A DNA stretch of 64,000 nucleotides from Paralvinella palmiformis (GCA_025642065.1 JAODUP010000584.1:62001-126000), one strand, 5' to 3'; positions 36,001 to 48,952 are shown, counted from the first letter of the stretch. Numbers and translations are program-made. Notes: generated by a model not told the origin, from the letters alone.

Positions 36001-39000
36001 GTACGGTTTATTTCACGACGCCAATGTGGTGGGGTGATGCTTCTTGAGTGATCACGACTTGGTGAATAACGCTGAGTGTGACAAATATACAAGTCTTGGT
36101 TAACAGCTTTTGGGATAATAATAACTACAAAATTTCTATGGTGCCAATATCCTCAAAAGAATTGAGCTCAGTGGCACACCTAGTACAGGGGTTGGGCATA
36201 CTCATAGTCAGGGTACAATGGAAAGTTCATCAACAATGATCAGATGGAAAGGAAACTTAGGAAGTATAATCAAGTCTGATAAGGTGAGTTTTCAAATGGG
36301 GATGAAAAGAAACTGCTATTTGATGACTTAACATGTTCAAGGAGTGAATTCTAAAGAGTAGGGACAGCAACTGAAAAGGCACAAGTTTTAACCCTAAGAA
36401 CAGACAACAAGTGAAAACCAGATGAACGTAGCTCTCTGAAATTGTGGGCTCGAGAAAGCATGAAAAATAGATATGAATGTTCTCCAGAAGAAAGAGATGC
36501 ATTAATCTAAGTATTTTATAATATGACCAAGGACTAGGACTTTAATTCCACATTGTTAGAGCTGATGATTCTAAGCCATAATCTCTTGGTACCCACAACC
36601 CAAGTAGAGCATACATTTACTGTATGACAGTGCATTTCAAATGTAATGAGTTATTCTTTGTTAAAAACATTCTCATTTACACTAAGTGTACAAAACTATC
36701 TATCTGTTTTCATTCAGAACCAGGAAATCTCTCTGTGGACTAATGAACTTTAGTCTACAGTATATCAGCCCATTCAATGCAAAGTTAATTATGTTGCCAA
36801 TAGCGGCCACTCCTCTAATATGTATTATGGCCAACACTTGAAGTCTCAACTGCCAATCGAGGCCCTCAATAATCAGCACATAAAACTAACCACCTGCAGC
36901 CATTCTCAATTTTACCTGACCACAGTAATTCACATATGATGATAATTAGTTTGGAAGAGACATAAGGAAAACACGCAAACTGTTGAATTAGATAAGTTGC
37001 TTTGGATTATCAGTGTGCCTCACCATGCCACACTGTTTGTGTTCATTGACTGTTGTTTAATAACGTGTAGACAGGAGAAACTCGCTGCTCACTTTCTGTA
37101 TAAATGCTACCACAATTTATAAAATGGAATCATATCATTTTAGATATTTAATGGACATGCAATACAATCACAAATACAAAATCTTTGAAAATGGCTACAA
37201 AAAACCAAATGAACTCTCACTCAAACAAAAAGTAGACTTATTGAAAAATAGTGATGGTAAAAATAGTTCAATAATGTTACGAATTTGTACACATCTATCA
37301 TAATGCGATGTACTTGCATAATATTATTTGTATTTATTTTTATTATGTTTTCATGAATAAAATTTGATTATAACATGTGCTAGACCTAATATTTATTCTG
37401 GCATGGCTCAAATTTCAACAACAAGCTCTTCAATGATGATGACTGATGTTTTACGGCCACTTTTGTGGACAAGTTAGGCTAAATGGGCCGAGCAACCTCC
37501 AAAGGTAATGAGACGAAGTGAAAGACGAAACAACCTTCAGATATGCCCATGCCAGGATTTGAACACGGGTGGTAGTGATCTGTGGTCCAGCACGCTACCT
37601 GCTAGACCATGGAGGCGCCCCATGCTCTTCAATGAAGCTAAATTTGGGTTGTCTTGTATTGTGGCCAGTCATCAATTATGGCAACAAATTACTGGTCCCA
37701 CTGGTGACCATAATACAGGCATTGTACTGTATACTATTCCCGCTGCACATTAAAACAAGAAATATGACACATAAAACCTCTTCCAATGAAATGGTAAACA
37801 CTGACACCTCCTAGTTTAGTGAAATTTATTACTTATCAACGATAAGCAAATAAGCTTCTACTTACCACAGTACCTCTGCCTTTCACTCTCTTGTGACGTG
37901 GTCGTTTATAGTACCCACGTGACCTCGGAGATGGAGAACGTTGTTGACCATTCTTTTCTCTTGCCTGACGTGAACGAGGCAGAGAAAGAACCCTGAACAA
38001 GACAAATATTTCTTTAAGATATTGAATAGGAGACACAGTAACACTAACAGGCAATATCTTAGTAATACAGACTAAGATCACCTACGTTTTATTCTAATAT
38101 CATACAGTTACGGCATCTAAGAAAATTAAAACTTATACACCTAAGACCTGCTAAAACTTGGTGAGATGGGTCCACAAGAGCAGATCATGATAGATCGTTT
38201 GAGTCTTAATTGATATCTGATGCTAACTGTGTAAGGTGGGTAATATTAGGGATTGCTATTGAATAAGGCCATTCTGCTTTATGTTTCCCAAAGAAATGAA
38301 CGATGCTCAATATTTAAGTGCATTAACTGTACTTATTTAGCTTGTATGGATAGACACAGGGTGGTGTTGTTTGATATCACTGACATATTGCCATTAGTGG
38401 CTGATAAACTTTGTTAAGTGATCAGGATCCTATCCTGTCTACCATCAGCATACAATTTAAACACATGAGTAAATATGCTGGCTGCAGTCACATGTCATGG
38501 CGTAACTTCATTTGCAGTTTTAACATAGCTTACTGTATGTCTTCATCAGAATCTGCTGTTCATCTGCCACTGAAGGGACTATTATTGTGATTTATGCACA
38601 TATACTAACATATTTATGGACATGGGGTGAGGATTTGATAAGCAGGAGCTTGTGGCCAAACTTGTGAGTATCACAGGAATTAAGCTTAACTGTCAGTTGT
38701 TAAATATCTACTTTAAATCCACCAAACAATAAATGCAATATGACAAAATACTGTAAATTAGAATATGCCTGACCATCAATAGTAAATGGGTTCAGGGAAT
38801 TTAGGGAATGTTTGATTGTGCAAATGCTTTGGTGGAAAAAACCATGCTGAGCCCATTCCACAGCTAAGTATGGAAATGTCACGTTGACACCTCAGTAAAG
38901 AACAGTCTGACAGATTCCTGCATGCACGGAGCTTGTCGATGATGATTGTTGTTTTATTGGCCACTTTTGTGCACATGGTAGGCTAAATGGGCCGAGCGAC

Positions 39001-42000
39001 CTCCAAAGGTAATGAAGCAATGTCAAAGATGAAAAAAATTCAAACACGGATCTGTGGTCCAACACGCTACAGCTAGACCACGAACGTGCCAGAGGTTCAC
39101 AGAGCAATATCCATATTTTGCACAGGATAATTATTATGTTCATGGGGTATCAAAATGTATGGTGACCAAATGAATATTTATTATCACTAGGAAGCTTTGA
39201 ATTTCATGTTTATTATGAATATAAATTAAAATTACTCTTATATGAAAGAGGACCAAACCTGTCTGTTGGCTTATCATCTTGAGTATCTCGCATCAGGAAC
39301 TTGTTTTCTGGTACTTCTGGAATCTCTTCAGGCCGAACACTAGAGTAGCAAGCCTGTTCTTCTTGGATTTCACCTTCTTCAGCACTGCAGCATATAGAGT
39401 TGAAAAACACGTCTGCATAATTGTCATATTGAACACATGGAACCAAGAATATTTGTGTACAGGTGCTCTCTCAAGCATTGTTCACAGAATGTGTACACAA
39501 ACGACTCCAGGTTATCTGTTACAAGCATAGGTAAAGCTGATCTACAGTAGGTTCAGACTACTCACACTGTACCCATGGAAACGTTTCACTTAATATGTAT
39601 TATGGGTAATGCCTTCATTAAATTACTATCCACGACGCATGTCCCCCTATCAGATGGCTGTTTTAATGAATGATGCTTATTCAAGTTATAAAAAAATCCT
39701 GAAATGTGACTGAAAACATCCTGAAATGTGACTGAAAACATCGTCAAATGTGACTGAAAACATCCCCGGCACACTACTAACCTGTCTTTTTTGCTCTTCT
39801 TTCCGTGCTTCTTTTTCTTCTTTAATTTCTTCCTCTTTTTCTTCTTCTTCTTTTTCTCGCCCTCCGAGTCACTACTGCTCGAGTCAGAATCATCACTATC
39901 GGAAGCATCACTTGACATGTGCTTCTTGTGTTTCTTGGCTACAAGGGAAAAAACACGTAACCAACATAGTTATGCTATCACAAACAGACACTAATGAGAA
40001 CTGAATCACCATCTAATTTGTGTTACCAGAGTAATTAAGGCTTAAAACAAACAACTGTTTCTCAGAACAGGTTTCAGATAAGAACATCATTGTGGAGAAA
40101 TTCCACCATATAACATTGATTCTTCATGTCATAGGTCATGTGTGCCAGTTACTTTCTAATTTTGAATTTTTTTATAGAAATTCTCTAAATTAATCTTCGT
40201 CAATATCTCAGGACCTTTTTTTACGATTTCAACTTTTACAACACAACCATTTATAATTACTCTACACAATGAAGCAATAAATTACAGATCATCTCCAGAC
40301 AAGCTCCACATTTTAAATGGCCTGTCGTGTAAGAAAGTGCAGTTTTGACCATTCATCCATTATTCGGTAATGATTTTGGGTAAACATCCATCATGGTCAT
40401 GATCTGAGTGAGGCACAAAGTATAAAATGATCTATTATTATTCTTGCTTTTTAAAATTCTACTATCTGACAACGAGTATAATGATACAGAGCTCAAAATT
40501 AAGAAAAGGGCAACTAAACACACAATTTAATATCAATTTGTCTGAAGATAACAGATGCTGACATTAACTGAAAGCATAGAGCAGACTTTGATAAAGACAC
40601 ATCTTGTTTTTTAGTTAAATGATATCTCAAAGCACTTATGTTCGACTGATTTACAGCTTTGGGTCATACATCCAAGAAGGAATCCTATTTAGGACCAGGT
40701 GAAATGCCTGCAGTCTAACTTGCTACTCTCGAGATAATCACAAGTATATTAACCGATGTTACATATTTTTCTGGCTTCAAATAGGCCAAATGGAATCTTC
40801 TGTGTATCATTCTACTATAAGTATCTGAAATCTATCACCATACGTACATCGTTATAAAATAACAGTCCATATGTGCTATCTTTAAAGCAATTTACATAAA
40901 ACATATAAAAATCAGCTGGCACATGTTCTACATTGTAAAACAAAATTCGGCTTTGCACATTGTTAAAAATTTATAGTATTTTTTAACAGGAGATAAAATT
41001 ACAATCCAGTTACATTTAAATATTAGTTGACTATAGTTCACAATCGGTGAGTGCTTTGTTTAGCATTAGCACTGGTTACATCTAGGGCATTAGCCAGGAG
41101 GCACTCCCTAAGAAAATGTCTCAGAAACACAAATATGACTGGTATTTGAACCCTAACCCAGTAGAGAGACACCCAGAGTAAATTTACAAATCAACATAAT
41201 TATTTCAACAGTGTACTCACATTTAACTTTCTGTAGGACAAGTTCACCGCAGTGAGATATACGGATATCTTTGTGGGGATGATTATTAGCATCTGTTGGC
41301 TGACTCTCAATTAACCTGACCACGTCCTCACCTTGTATCACATGACCAAAAACCACATGTTTGCTGAAATGTAGAAGGATATATGTGGATTTGCCACACA
41401 CACACAGTATGAGGTTATTCCCATGGTGAATAATTGGAAGATTTTTTTCCTCTAAAATGAACTTAGGGAAATTACAACTTCCTGAGGTTATTTAGAATAA
41501 TAACAGTACAAGCTTAAGGTGTTCTTTACTTACCCATCCAAGTGCGGTGCAGGTTGTGTAGTTCTGTAAAACGTAACACAACAAAGGTTGTAAAATACTT
41601 ACAGAGCTAATGGAAATCTGTGTAAAGTACTGCTTAAAATAAATTTTCCTGATCAGCATAAAACTGACAGGGATATTTTAATGCATCCGAAGTTGAGGTT
41701 CTGATGCCTCAAATTAAAATAATCTATGATGACAAAGGATTTCGACTCACATGAAGAACTGTGACCCGTTGGTGTTCTTGCCACGGTTAGCCATAGACAA
41801 CAAGTAGGGTTTCTCGTGTTTTCGGGCAAAATTCTCATCTGCAATTAGAGAAATTTGTATCTTTACAGGGATTTAATTATGGACGTTGCCAACATAAGAA
41901 TCCGGTATTTATAAATCACATACCACCGCAGTTAAACCTACAATGTGACAAAATTAATGTGCATTCAGTTAATGGTTCATTATAGTCTCACCAGCATCTG

Positions 42001-44949
42001 CAACTAATGAAACTGTCAACAAATGTACAACTAACTTATCATATTTCATTCTGAATCAATACCACTATAACCCAGACATATATATATATTTACGTTCAAA
42101 ACATAATATAAGCATTTCAGACAAGAACACACATAAAACACTTACCCGGGAAAACTCCATCATAGATAGACTCGCCTCCTGTACCATTATCTAGGAAAAG
42201 ATTATAAAAAAGACCAATAAAGCCAGGGAGCAATTAACAAAGATTTCACGCCCGAAATTAAGTGATAAAATGTACAGATGATGAACTAAAGCTGTATAAT
42301 TAACATCACAAGCAATATGACAAGATGAATAAGTAAAGCTCAAAACTAATTAAACTTTTAAATGTTTTATCTGGGTGGGTAGTTTTACAGCTGCGGGTCA
42401 CCCACCTAAGCCATGAATATCATACGCAGAATAAAGATAACTGTATGCCGACTGACTGAACACCTCCAAAGCACATGCCAGAAGATGACCACCAAATATT
42501 CCATAATTGTTAAATAATCATTCTTATAGGTCGATATTAAAAATTTCAAAGATGCTGTAACAGCTGAACCCATAGTTAGCATTTTTAAGCATACTGTAAA
42601 TTGTGCATCCCCTCTCAGTGCAGTTGCACTTACATACGTCTTCATGTTGTCTCAATGCTAGATGCCCATTTCCTGTTTTATTGACCAATGTTTTGAATGT
42701 TCGAATGAAATCAGGGGGAAAATCTCAAATAAATGTTTGAATCATAATCATGGAAGGTTGTTGCCACATCGGACAACAAACTGTAGCTTTTATATTGCCC
42801 GACATCATGATTAAGATGTCAGTGGCAATCCAACAAGTGTTAATATCAAACCCTGTTGTACACATAAAATCTAGGCATGTAAATATTTTTGCTGGCAGGC
42901 AAAAATCATAGCTCATTTACCCTACAGGACAGGTGACTTCAAAGTAAATGTCTATGCCTAAAACACAGCAACAACATCCTGGCACACCTCAAACAATGCC
43001 GACATATTAGAAAAACTAGCACTCACAAGTGACTTTTCAGTGCATCACACTGAAACTTACACCAAAACAAGGATTCTCGGGGTATATAAGTATATTTGTG
43101 AAGAAGAAAAACTGTAACATTCACCCATTCTTTAATAATTCAGGAACCTGCCCAAACAAAGCATGACCCTTTAAACTGGTTCCCACAGGCAAGGAAATAT
43201 CATTTTCCAGGACAAAATCACCATTTTCCAGGACAAATTATACAAGATTTAAAGGTAATAAATCAAGATATACATGTGCACAAAATCATATCATATTTAT
43301 TCAATGTATGATTGATTAATAACAGTTTTATAGTACAACCTCCTCCTCACTCCTTCTAGCTGTTTCGTCCACCCACTTTTATTTAAATTTTAACTAACAT
43401 GGGATATCAAGGCTATTTACATACTGTTTTTCTTCGAAATGGATTTTTTCACGGACAATATTTTTCCAGATTTTTTAAAATTCTGGGTCAGATTTTACAC
43501 CAAGACCTGCAACATCGATGCTGGTCTTATATGGATCCAGCTTTGGGCTGGGAAAGATCTATTGTTAGTAGATTGTTTAACCAACAGAATGTTAACTTTA
43601 ATGTTAAATTTACCATTAAGTTAAAATACTTACTGTTGCTAAAATCTCCAGACTGAATCATGAAATCCTTGACAATACGGTGGAATGGCGTACCTTTGTA
43701 ATACAGAGCCTTACCAGTGTGCTTCCCAATACCCTTCTCACCTAAAATGGACAGATATTAATGTTACCAAACATCCGATGTAATTATTTAAACCTACTAA
43801 ACTTCTACGAATACACATCTCAAATATCAACAGTACTCTCATTAAAAGATATTCAACCAAATCATTTATTAAGCCTACCTGTACAGAGAGATCGGAAATT
43901 CTCACATGTCTCGGGACAAGTGTCAGAAAACAATTCTAATATAATACGGCCAACTGAAACAGACATTAACAGGCAGCATTAGGCAAATAAACAGAATGAA
44001 AACTACTGATGCGGACTATTGATGTTTTTTGACTATTTTGTGCACCTGGTAGGCTAAATGGGCCAGATGAAGACTACCGTACTTTATCTATTGTATTCAA
44101 TAATAACAAACATAACATTAATTGAAGATGATCAAATCACTATATAAATTGGTTATTAATTGGAGTGGCAATAATTCTATGGGTGGCAACTTTGTGTGAG
44201 TCGTAATTGTTTCCTTTAGACCCCTTCACGCTTGGGACATATACCATTAGGGCCATGGACTATGGAACTAAGATGATCAGTCAAAATCATTTCGTTAAAG
44301 ATGAAATAGGCCACAGACACAAGTAATGCAGGTTCAGTTACTGCTTTGTTTTCGCCGGTGATGTTAACACCTGAAACTGATAGCTTAGGCACAATGTCCA
44401 GGGCAACATCCCACAAATACAGGTGTCACTAAGATAATGACTTAAGATTATTGTGCACATAGTAGGCTAAATGGGTCAAGCGACCTCCAAAGGTTATGAA
44501 GCAAAGTCAAAACACCCTTCAGATATGCCCATGCCGAGATTTGAACACGGTGGCAGTGAACTGTGATCCAACATGCTACCATTAGACCAGAGGCGCCCAG
44601 GTGACACTAGGAATGAAACCTGAAGCTTTTCAGCACTGTACTCAATTCACTCTACTACTGAAGCATCCAAAGTAACAATGGGATTTTATCTCATAACTCA
44701 GGACTGTATCCCAGTACACTAACCAATGACATCATGGGAGCACCCTGGATACAAACTATGTGTCAGCCTCACAGTTATTTGTGTTCATTGTGAAATGCAT
44801 GACGGAAGAAATTATAGAAGATTTTGGATCATGGATATTGTTACTGTTGCATTTCATACTTTCGTCAACATTTCTGATTTCTCACCTTTCTCTCCTTCAA
44901 TCTCCACATCGAGAAAACATCTTGGCTTAAACTTATGCTTAGTCTTCAT
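24156..44949 (-). CDS. NKTR: NKTR/PPIG-type cyclophilin with RS domain, complete, 18 coding exons
   Basis: Peptidyl-prolyl isomerase fused to a long arginine/serine region. Such proteins sit in nuclear speckles and contact SR splicing factors and the RNA polymerase II tail (family knowledge). Exons, 5' to 3' on the minus strand: 44886-44949, 43879-43953, 43634-43741, 42146-42190, 41751-41838, 41534-41563, 41221-41363, 39782-39938, 39259-39384, 37866-37992, 35836-36071, 35167-35262, 34695-34724, 33057-33263, 28470-29462, 28014-28164, 27808-27884, 24156-25596. Lengths sum to 4,194 bases, so every phase closes, giving 1,397 codons plus TAG. Human NKTR is similar in size; PPIG is about half as long. 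Conserved landmarks outside the isomerase are [17 protein letters not shown] (about residue 253) and [12 protein letters not shown] (about 335). The start is the ATG at 44949, matching the family's short N-terminus before the PRCFLDV motif. Confidence 0.93.
27357..27475 (+). mobile_element. SINE-C body fragment in NKTR intron
   Basis: AGGTCAAAACTTTTCCAGGG, CAACGCACGACATTGTG, GTTAAATAGCACTACT and CACTGAATTA align block by block with 49,027-49,120. The tRNA-like head is absent. Confidence 0.6.
28470..29462 (-). other. NKTR: NKTR-like exon 15: DRRDS repeat exon
   Basis: 993 bases, phase 2 to phase 2, residues ~511-841. The middle (about 28,840-29,110) is built from a repeated 8-9 codon unit of the form D-R/H-R-D-S-R/H-x, for example [13 protein letters not shown]. 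The unit is repeated so regularly that the DNA is also open on the other strand. The exon end is a choice: donor GG|GTAATT (28470) with the next acceptor at 28164 keeps frame; donor TTA|GTAGAT (28484) with acceptor at 28157 would as well. I preferred the stronger donor. Confidence 0.85.
29823..30076. repeat. (TA)n, (GT)n, (CA)n and (TA)n cluster in NKTR intron
   Basis: (TA)n 29,823-29,864, (GT)n near 29,890-29,913, (CA)n near 30,017-30,033 and (AT)n 30,037-30,076. The CA/TA half mirrors the TA/GT half, giving an overall inverted layout. Confidence 0.9.
30557..30706. repeat. Interspersed repeat, copy 2
   Basis: Same ~150-base unit as 188-345, ending in GTGATTATTATTGGGGAAT. Lies in the long NKTR intron before the DRRDS exon. 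Confidence 0.55.
30880..31842. mobile_element. Longer copy of the GGTCCCGGCC MITE family
   Basis: Shares TTAAGCCAAC, GCAGTATTTCCAGGTGACGT, GAAGTCAATGACTTAGAAAT and the right end CTTAATGGCCGGGACC (then TA) with the 2,245-2,676 copy, with ~500 extra bases. The right end can fold on itself: a 16-base arm at 31780-31795 pairs exactly with 31821-31836. The left terminus is decayed. Confidence 0.65.
32313..32790 (-). pseudogene. Unrecognised frame with one internal stop, in NKTR intron
   Basis: On the minus strand one frame runs from about 32,790 to 32,313 with a single TAG at 32547-32549. The first half is hydrophilic with [20 protein letters not shown]. The second is Cys-rich (ECC, LGCISVC, VCVPC) and ends [12 protein letters not shown] do not recognise a family. 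It may be a retroposed or dead gene fragment, or chance. Confidence 0.3.
33726..33835. repeat. Reverse copy of the 10,345 repeat
   Basis: Reverse complement of 10,350-10,420 with few changes (CTTAGAGTAACCTTCTTACA, then GGTCATATAGGGCAC). In an NKTR intron. Confidence 0.55.
37124..37303 (+). pseudogene. 59-codon frame, possibly pogo/Tigger transposase N-terminus
   Basis: Starts [15 protein letters not shown] and contains [20 protein letters not shown], similar in pattern to the helix-turn-helix start of pogo/CENP-B-like transposases (LSL.+K..+I...). Too short to be sure. In the NKTR intron next to a SINE-A copy. Confidence 0.3.
37425..37635 (-). mobile_element. SINE-A copy with 12-bp target duplication in NKTR intron
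   Basis: Full reverse copy 37437-37623 between exact 12-bp repeats GCTCTTCAATGA (37425-37436 and 37624-37635). One of the best preserved copies: head complement CTGCTAGACCATGGAGGCG, body and ATC-type tail. Confidence 0.85.
38938..39092 (-). mobile_element. SINE-A copy with internal deletion in NKTR intron
   Basis: Tail and body match the family, but the part between body and B-box-like region is shortened and replaced by AAAAAAATT. The head complement CTACAGCTAGACCACGAACG is present. Confidence 0.7.
43186..43490. repeat. Interspersed repeat, copy 2, in NKTR intron
   Basis: Starts near GGTTCCCACAGGCAAGGAAA and runs through the blocks shared with 21,505-21,955. It is shorter at the right side. 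It lies ~140 bases from a cyclophilin-domain exon. Confidence 0.6.
44014..44068 (-). mobile_element. SINE-A tail fragment
   Basis: Only the tail-proximal ~50 bases remain (GTGCACCTGGTAGGCTAAAT, then GGGCC). Lies in the first NKTR coding intron, ~400 bases from another copy. Confidence 0.55.
44450..44600 (-). mobile_element. SINE-A copy in NKTR intron
   Basis: Reverse copy from GTGCACATAGTAGGCTAAAT to the head complement CTACCATTAGACCAGAGGCG. Imperfect flanking repeats CAGGTGTCACTA / CAGGTGACACTA may be the target duplication. Confidence 0.75.
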
Positions 44950-44986
44950 TGTTCTTGAAGAGCAACACACACGCGTATATCACAAG
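44950..44986 (-). other. NKTR: 5' UTR segment of the NKTR-like first coding exon
   Basis: On the minus strand a good acceptor (CCATTTCAG) ends just before 44986, 37 bases upstream of the ATG. The first coding exon is therefore probably preceded by at least one non-coding exon. A candidate donor on the same strand is CAAG|GTGAGA at 46661-46666, which would put a 5' UTR exon above 46,667. The promoter is not located. Confidence 0.45.
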
Positions 44987-47900
44987 CTGAAATGGCAGGA
45001 ATTAGTTCAAATACAACAATAAAATGACCATATCTCAGCAAATATTTTACTGTTTTATTTAGAACACACCAGTGCTCCAACGTTAGTACACAAACTGTGT
45101 TTAATTAAAATTATAAAACTAAAACCCGGTCCCATCTATTGTACTTCCAACAACATACAAGACAGTCTCAAGTAATCAACTTTCCTACATAAAACCAAAA
45201 CAAAATTAATATTAATTATGAGTTTTATCATAATTTAGTTTTTATTACATGATATTTTAAGCCTCCAAAATACATTTATATGTATTCATCAAACTGAACC
45301 ACAAATGACAAACATGTGGTCAGGAATTAGATAACAGATTTTGCTTTAATTAAGTGTTCCAATAATTAAATAATAACTAAAAATGACTGACTGGACTGGC
45401 AAAGGATTGATTATAAGATTTATAATCAATAATCTGACTCCTAAATATATCATGCTATAAAAACTATACTATAATTACATTTTTGTTGTGTTAAAGTTAT
45501 GTATAAAGAATTTGTTGTATTCTGACATTCCAGTTAGCGAACATTCATGACACTTCAGATGGCACACATTCTTGACATTTATCCGGAGTAATACCCAGTC
45601 AATGAAACCATTTGAATGGGGCACAGTGAATGCTTGGCCTAATCATGAATTCCATTCTATAGACCTTCATTTTTTTATGGCTGGGGGAATATTGTGAGAC
45701 TTATCGGGATTGAGTGAACCTTTGGTACATGTTATCTATACACAGGAAATCCAATGCAGACTATTATTCAAGTCGTGGCAAAGTCCAGGGATCAAATCTA
45801 GTCAATAGCTGTAAGCTCCCTGGTTACCTACAATAGAGAACCAATGACCAGGAGTACATCCACAGCCCTAGTTGTCCAGAATATATGCCATATCGTCTGT
45901 GATATGATGGTATATCACTTTAAGGAGGGTACTTAATGTACTTTAACATAGAGCAAATATTTTCTACCTGTTTAGCTATTGCTCCTAAAATAAACAAACC
46001 CAAGGGATGTCTTTTATCTGTGTTCCATATCCATGTCCTGCTACCATTACCTTCAGTATGCAGTTAGTTTAGTCTCAGCATTGGTCACACCTAGGATATA
46101 TGTCACCCATAGGAAAATAACCCACCAACACAAGTCTGATATCAGGTCAAACCCTGACCAATACATGCAAACAAAGGTAGTCATGCCCTTCTTAAGTTCT
46201 TGGCATTCAATGATGCAAATATTCTTAGTATACACTGTTGGGGAAAAATCAATGCCCAGATTCCCTCATTTCTAGCTATAATTCAATTACATGTCTTACA
46301 ACTTACTGTCTTTAAGATTACCAATCAGTGAATGAAACAATGTAGGTCATACTTTAAGTACATTAGGTCATTTTTAGGCATTGTGATTGTCCATCGATTG
46401 ATTCATAATTGAAGCAGAAATTCATTTTACATTATTTTTGACGGATTTTGCAATTAACACGGGAATTTCAAATAATTCCAAAATATGGCAGAACTCGAAT
46501 AAGAGAATCATCGATAATCTAGTTTAAGCTAGTACTTAGGCCTTAGCCAATTTACCAATCGGATAAGCCTAGCCCAACCGAGCATGCCCTAGATAGGGCT
46601 AGGCAGACAAATATGGCCGCCTTCGACATGGCGTATTACAGTTTACACCACTCATTTATGTCTCACCTTGAATGGGTGATTGCTAATTTATTCAGCAATA
46701 CATAATATGAATATCCAGGAAAAGCTTTTATTAGTGATTCCGTGTACGTCACAAATATTATCAAAAACACGTGCACTAAAAAGGAAGCAACCGGTACACT
46801 CTACAGTAATTGACAAATTAGCCTGATATGCGCAGAAAACACAAATTTTATGAAAAATATTAGAACGATTAAACCAAATAATTGCGTAAATACTAACTAT
46901 GTGATATATAATGATAAGCACAGCAATATAAGCCCACCGCTTGGCAATTAGTAACATAATTATTAATTTGACCCATTACAAACCTCAACAACGCAGGGAA
47001 CATACACACCGGAAGAACACCATTCGCCATGTCCTTAATCAGACCAGTCAATGTCGGAATTATGTGGGGATCAGATTATCGATCATATTAATAAAATATA
47101 AAGGCGCAATAAATATGGCCATAGGTTAGTGATGTAATAAATATCTAGAATATACAGAGAATGTCCTAAACTTTATTTTAATTACGCTTAAATATCATTC
47201 ATATAAAGATATAACTGCAGGGACTAAACAATTTCATACCTATGTAGTGGACTCGTCCTGAACGCTATCTACATTCGCCAGGGTGAGGATGCCAAGTAAT
47301 TTTGAGCAATATCAATTCGTTTATTTCAACATTCATAATACCTAATTTTAATGAAAGCAAGCACACGTAGAATGTTGAAAATGAGGATGCTTGAAGCATT
47401 GCTTATATAATGCACCCTCTTAACATAACATTAAAAACATTATTGACAAATAAAAAAAAAGATGTATAGAATAGTCAATATTATATAGACATAATTATAC
47501 CTTTTATTAGGAAACAACACAATATCCATATAAGTTTAATTATGAAATGATTAATTATTGTAGCAATAACATATTCATGCGTACATTATATCATATATGT
47601 TGTATTTGAACAGTAAATAAAATTTCGGACATATATATGATCGAGCCATTCGATTACTGTTGTTAGGTTTATTTAGAGAATGAATAGATTTCATTAAATG
47701 ATTTGAACATGGACCATTACCTTTTATAACCAGGGTATATTATTACCTAGAATATTATTTGATAATATGTAATCTGGTCGTCATACTATAAATGGATTGG
47801 GATCAGGCCTTTATCCATTTGGGTTCCCACTTTAAGCTGTTGTCAATTATATTCGCTCGACGGAGCTATTAGAAAGCTTAGAGTGAAGTTACTATCAGAA

Positions 47901-48952
47901 CCAAAACATGAATTATACGTTGAAATTTAGCACTTTGTATTAAATGTAATATGGTCATGCAAGATTGAGCCGTTATATAATTAAATTATATTGAATTTTA
48001 TTTCACTGTAGAAACCTGCAACATGTGACTAACACATTATAGTGGACATCTAGATCTTAAAAATTATTTACAGACATTTACATTATCCTTGGAAGAGCAC
48101 AAAACACTTAATCATTCCTTTAGACATATATGATGTTGCTTCTTGTGGCACGAATTTGAAGAAATCTTGTTGACCGTTCTTTGTGTACGGTTTAACTTTT
48201 CTATGAAGATTTGTTGTTGTGTGATATTTACTTGATCAACGTTTTCTAACATCTGGGAACGTTGGTGGAAAGGAGTATATGTTCGCCTTTTTTTTTGGTT
48301 TGTAAGGTTAATTGGGGTTGCCAGCCCTGGATGTGGTACTTCTTGGCCAAATACACCCCCATCCGATATCTATATCGCCCTTACATGTAGGACTTTATAG
48401 TTCCTTAAGTATACGTTTACGGAAACGATTGTCTATAAGATGGTCGGTGATCGTATCAAACCTACGGGGGCAGGTAGGATAGGTAAATTGGTATACAACG
48501 TACACATACATATTGTAAAGTATACCGATTTGCCCGGTTTGTAAACCTCAGCTATTACCAATCCGTTAGTGTTTAGTGACCCGGTGATAGGTAGGCTTCA
48601 CACAGTTCCCGGAAACACACGCAGCGTGATATAGCAAGTGGCAGGCATCAAACTATTTAGAAATAACGAATAAATTTGACATTAATGGAAAAACAACGAC
48701 TTATAAAGATAGTGTCAGATTGCTGGGAATAATTAATAAACGATAAAACGGTGACATGAAATTCAAACGAGGTAGGGTTAGATTTGTATAAGTGGGCATG
48801 CACCGATATGAAAAGTTAATACTAAGTTAATTAGAAACAAATTATCTTTAGAGTTATCAATTAAGTACTGATATCATCTGATAATTGATGCCTGGCCGGA
48901 AGTATCACGCTATAATGGCTATATAAGCCAGTAGCGATTGACTCAAGGGAGT
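44987..48952. other. NKTR upstream region, no gene seen
   Basis: AT-rich sequence with no convincing coding frame on either strand. It should hold the NKTR promoter and any non-coding first exon. 46,610-46,640 is locally less AT-rich (ATGGCCGCC, CGACATGGCG) and an ETS-like CCGGAAG occurs near 47,010. Neither is strong evidence. From 47.3 to 48.9 kb I see nothing. Confidence 0.5.

Larger units (their letters stand above)
41221..44949 (-). other. NKTR: Cyclophilin domain exons 1-7 of the NKTR-like gene
   Basis: Residues ~8-180. Readable landmarks are [43 protein letters not shown] (equivalents of CypA Arg55, Phe60, Gln63), [16 protein letters not shown] (Phe113) and APHLDGKHVVFG (His126). The CypA Trp121 position is His, as in PPIG, which weakens cyclosporin binding in such cyclophilins. 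QSGDF replaces the usual QGGDF. Exon 6 (41534-41563) is only 30 bases and carries TTQPAPHLD. Confidence 0.93.
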
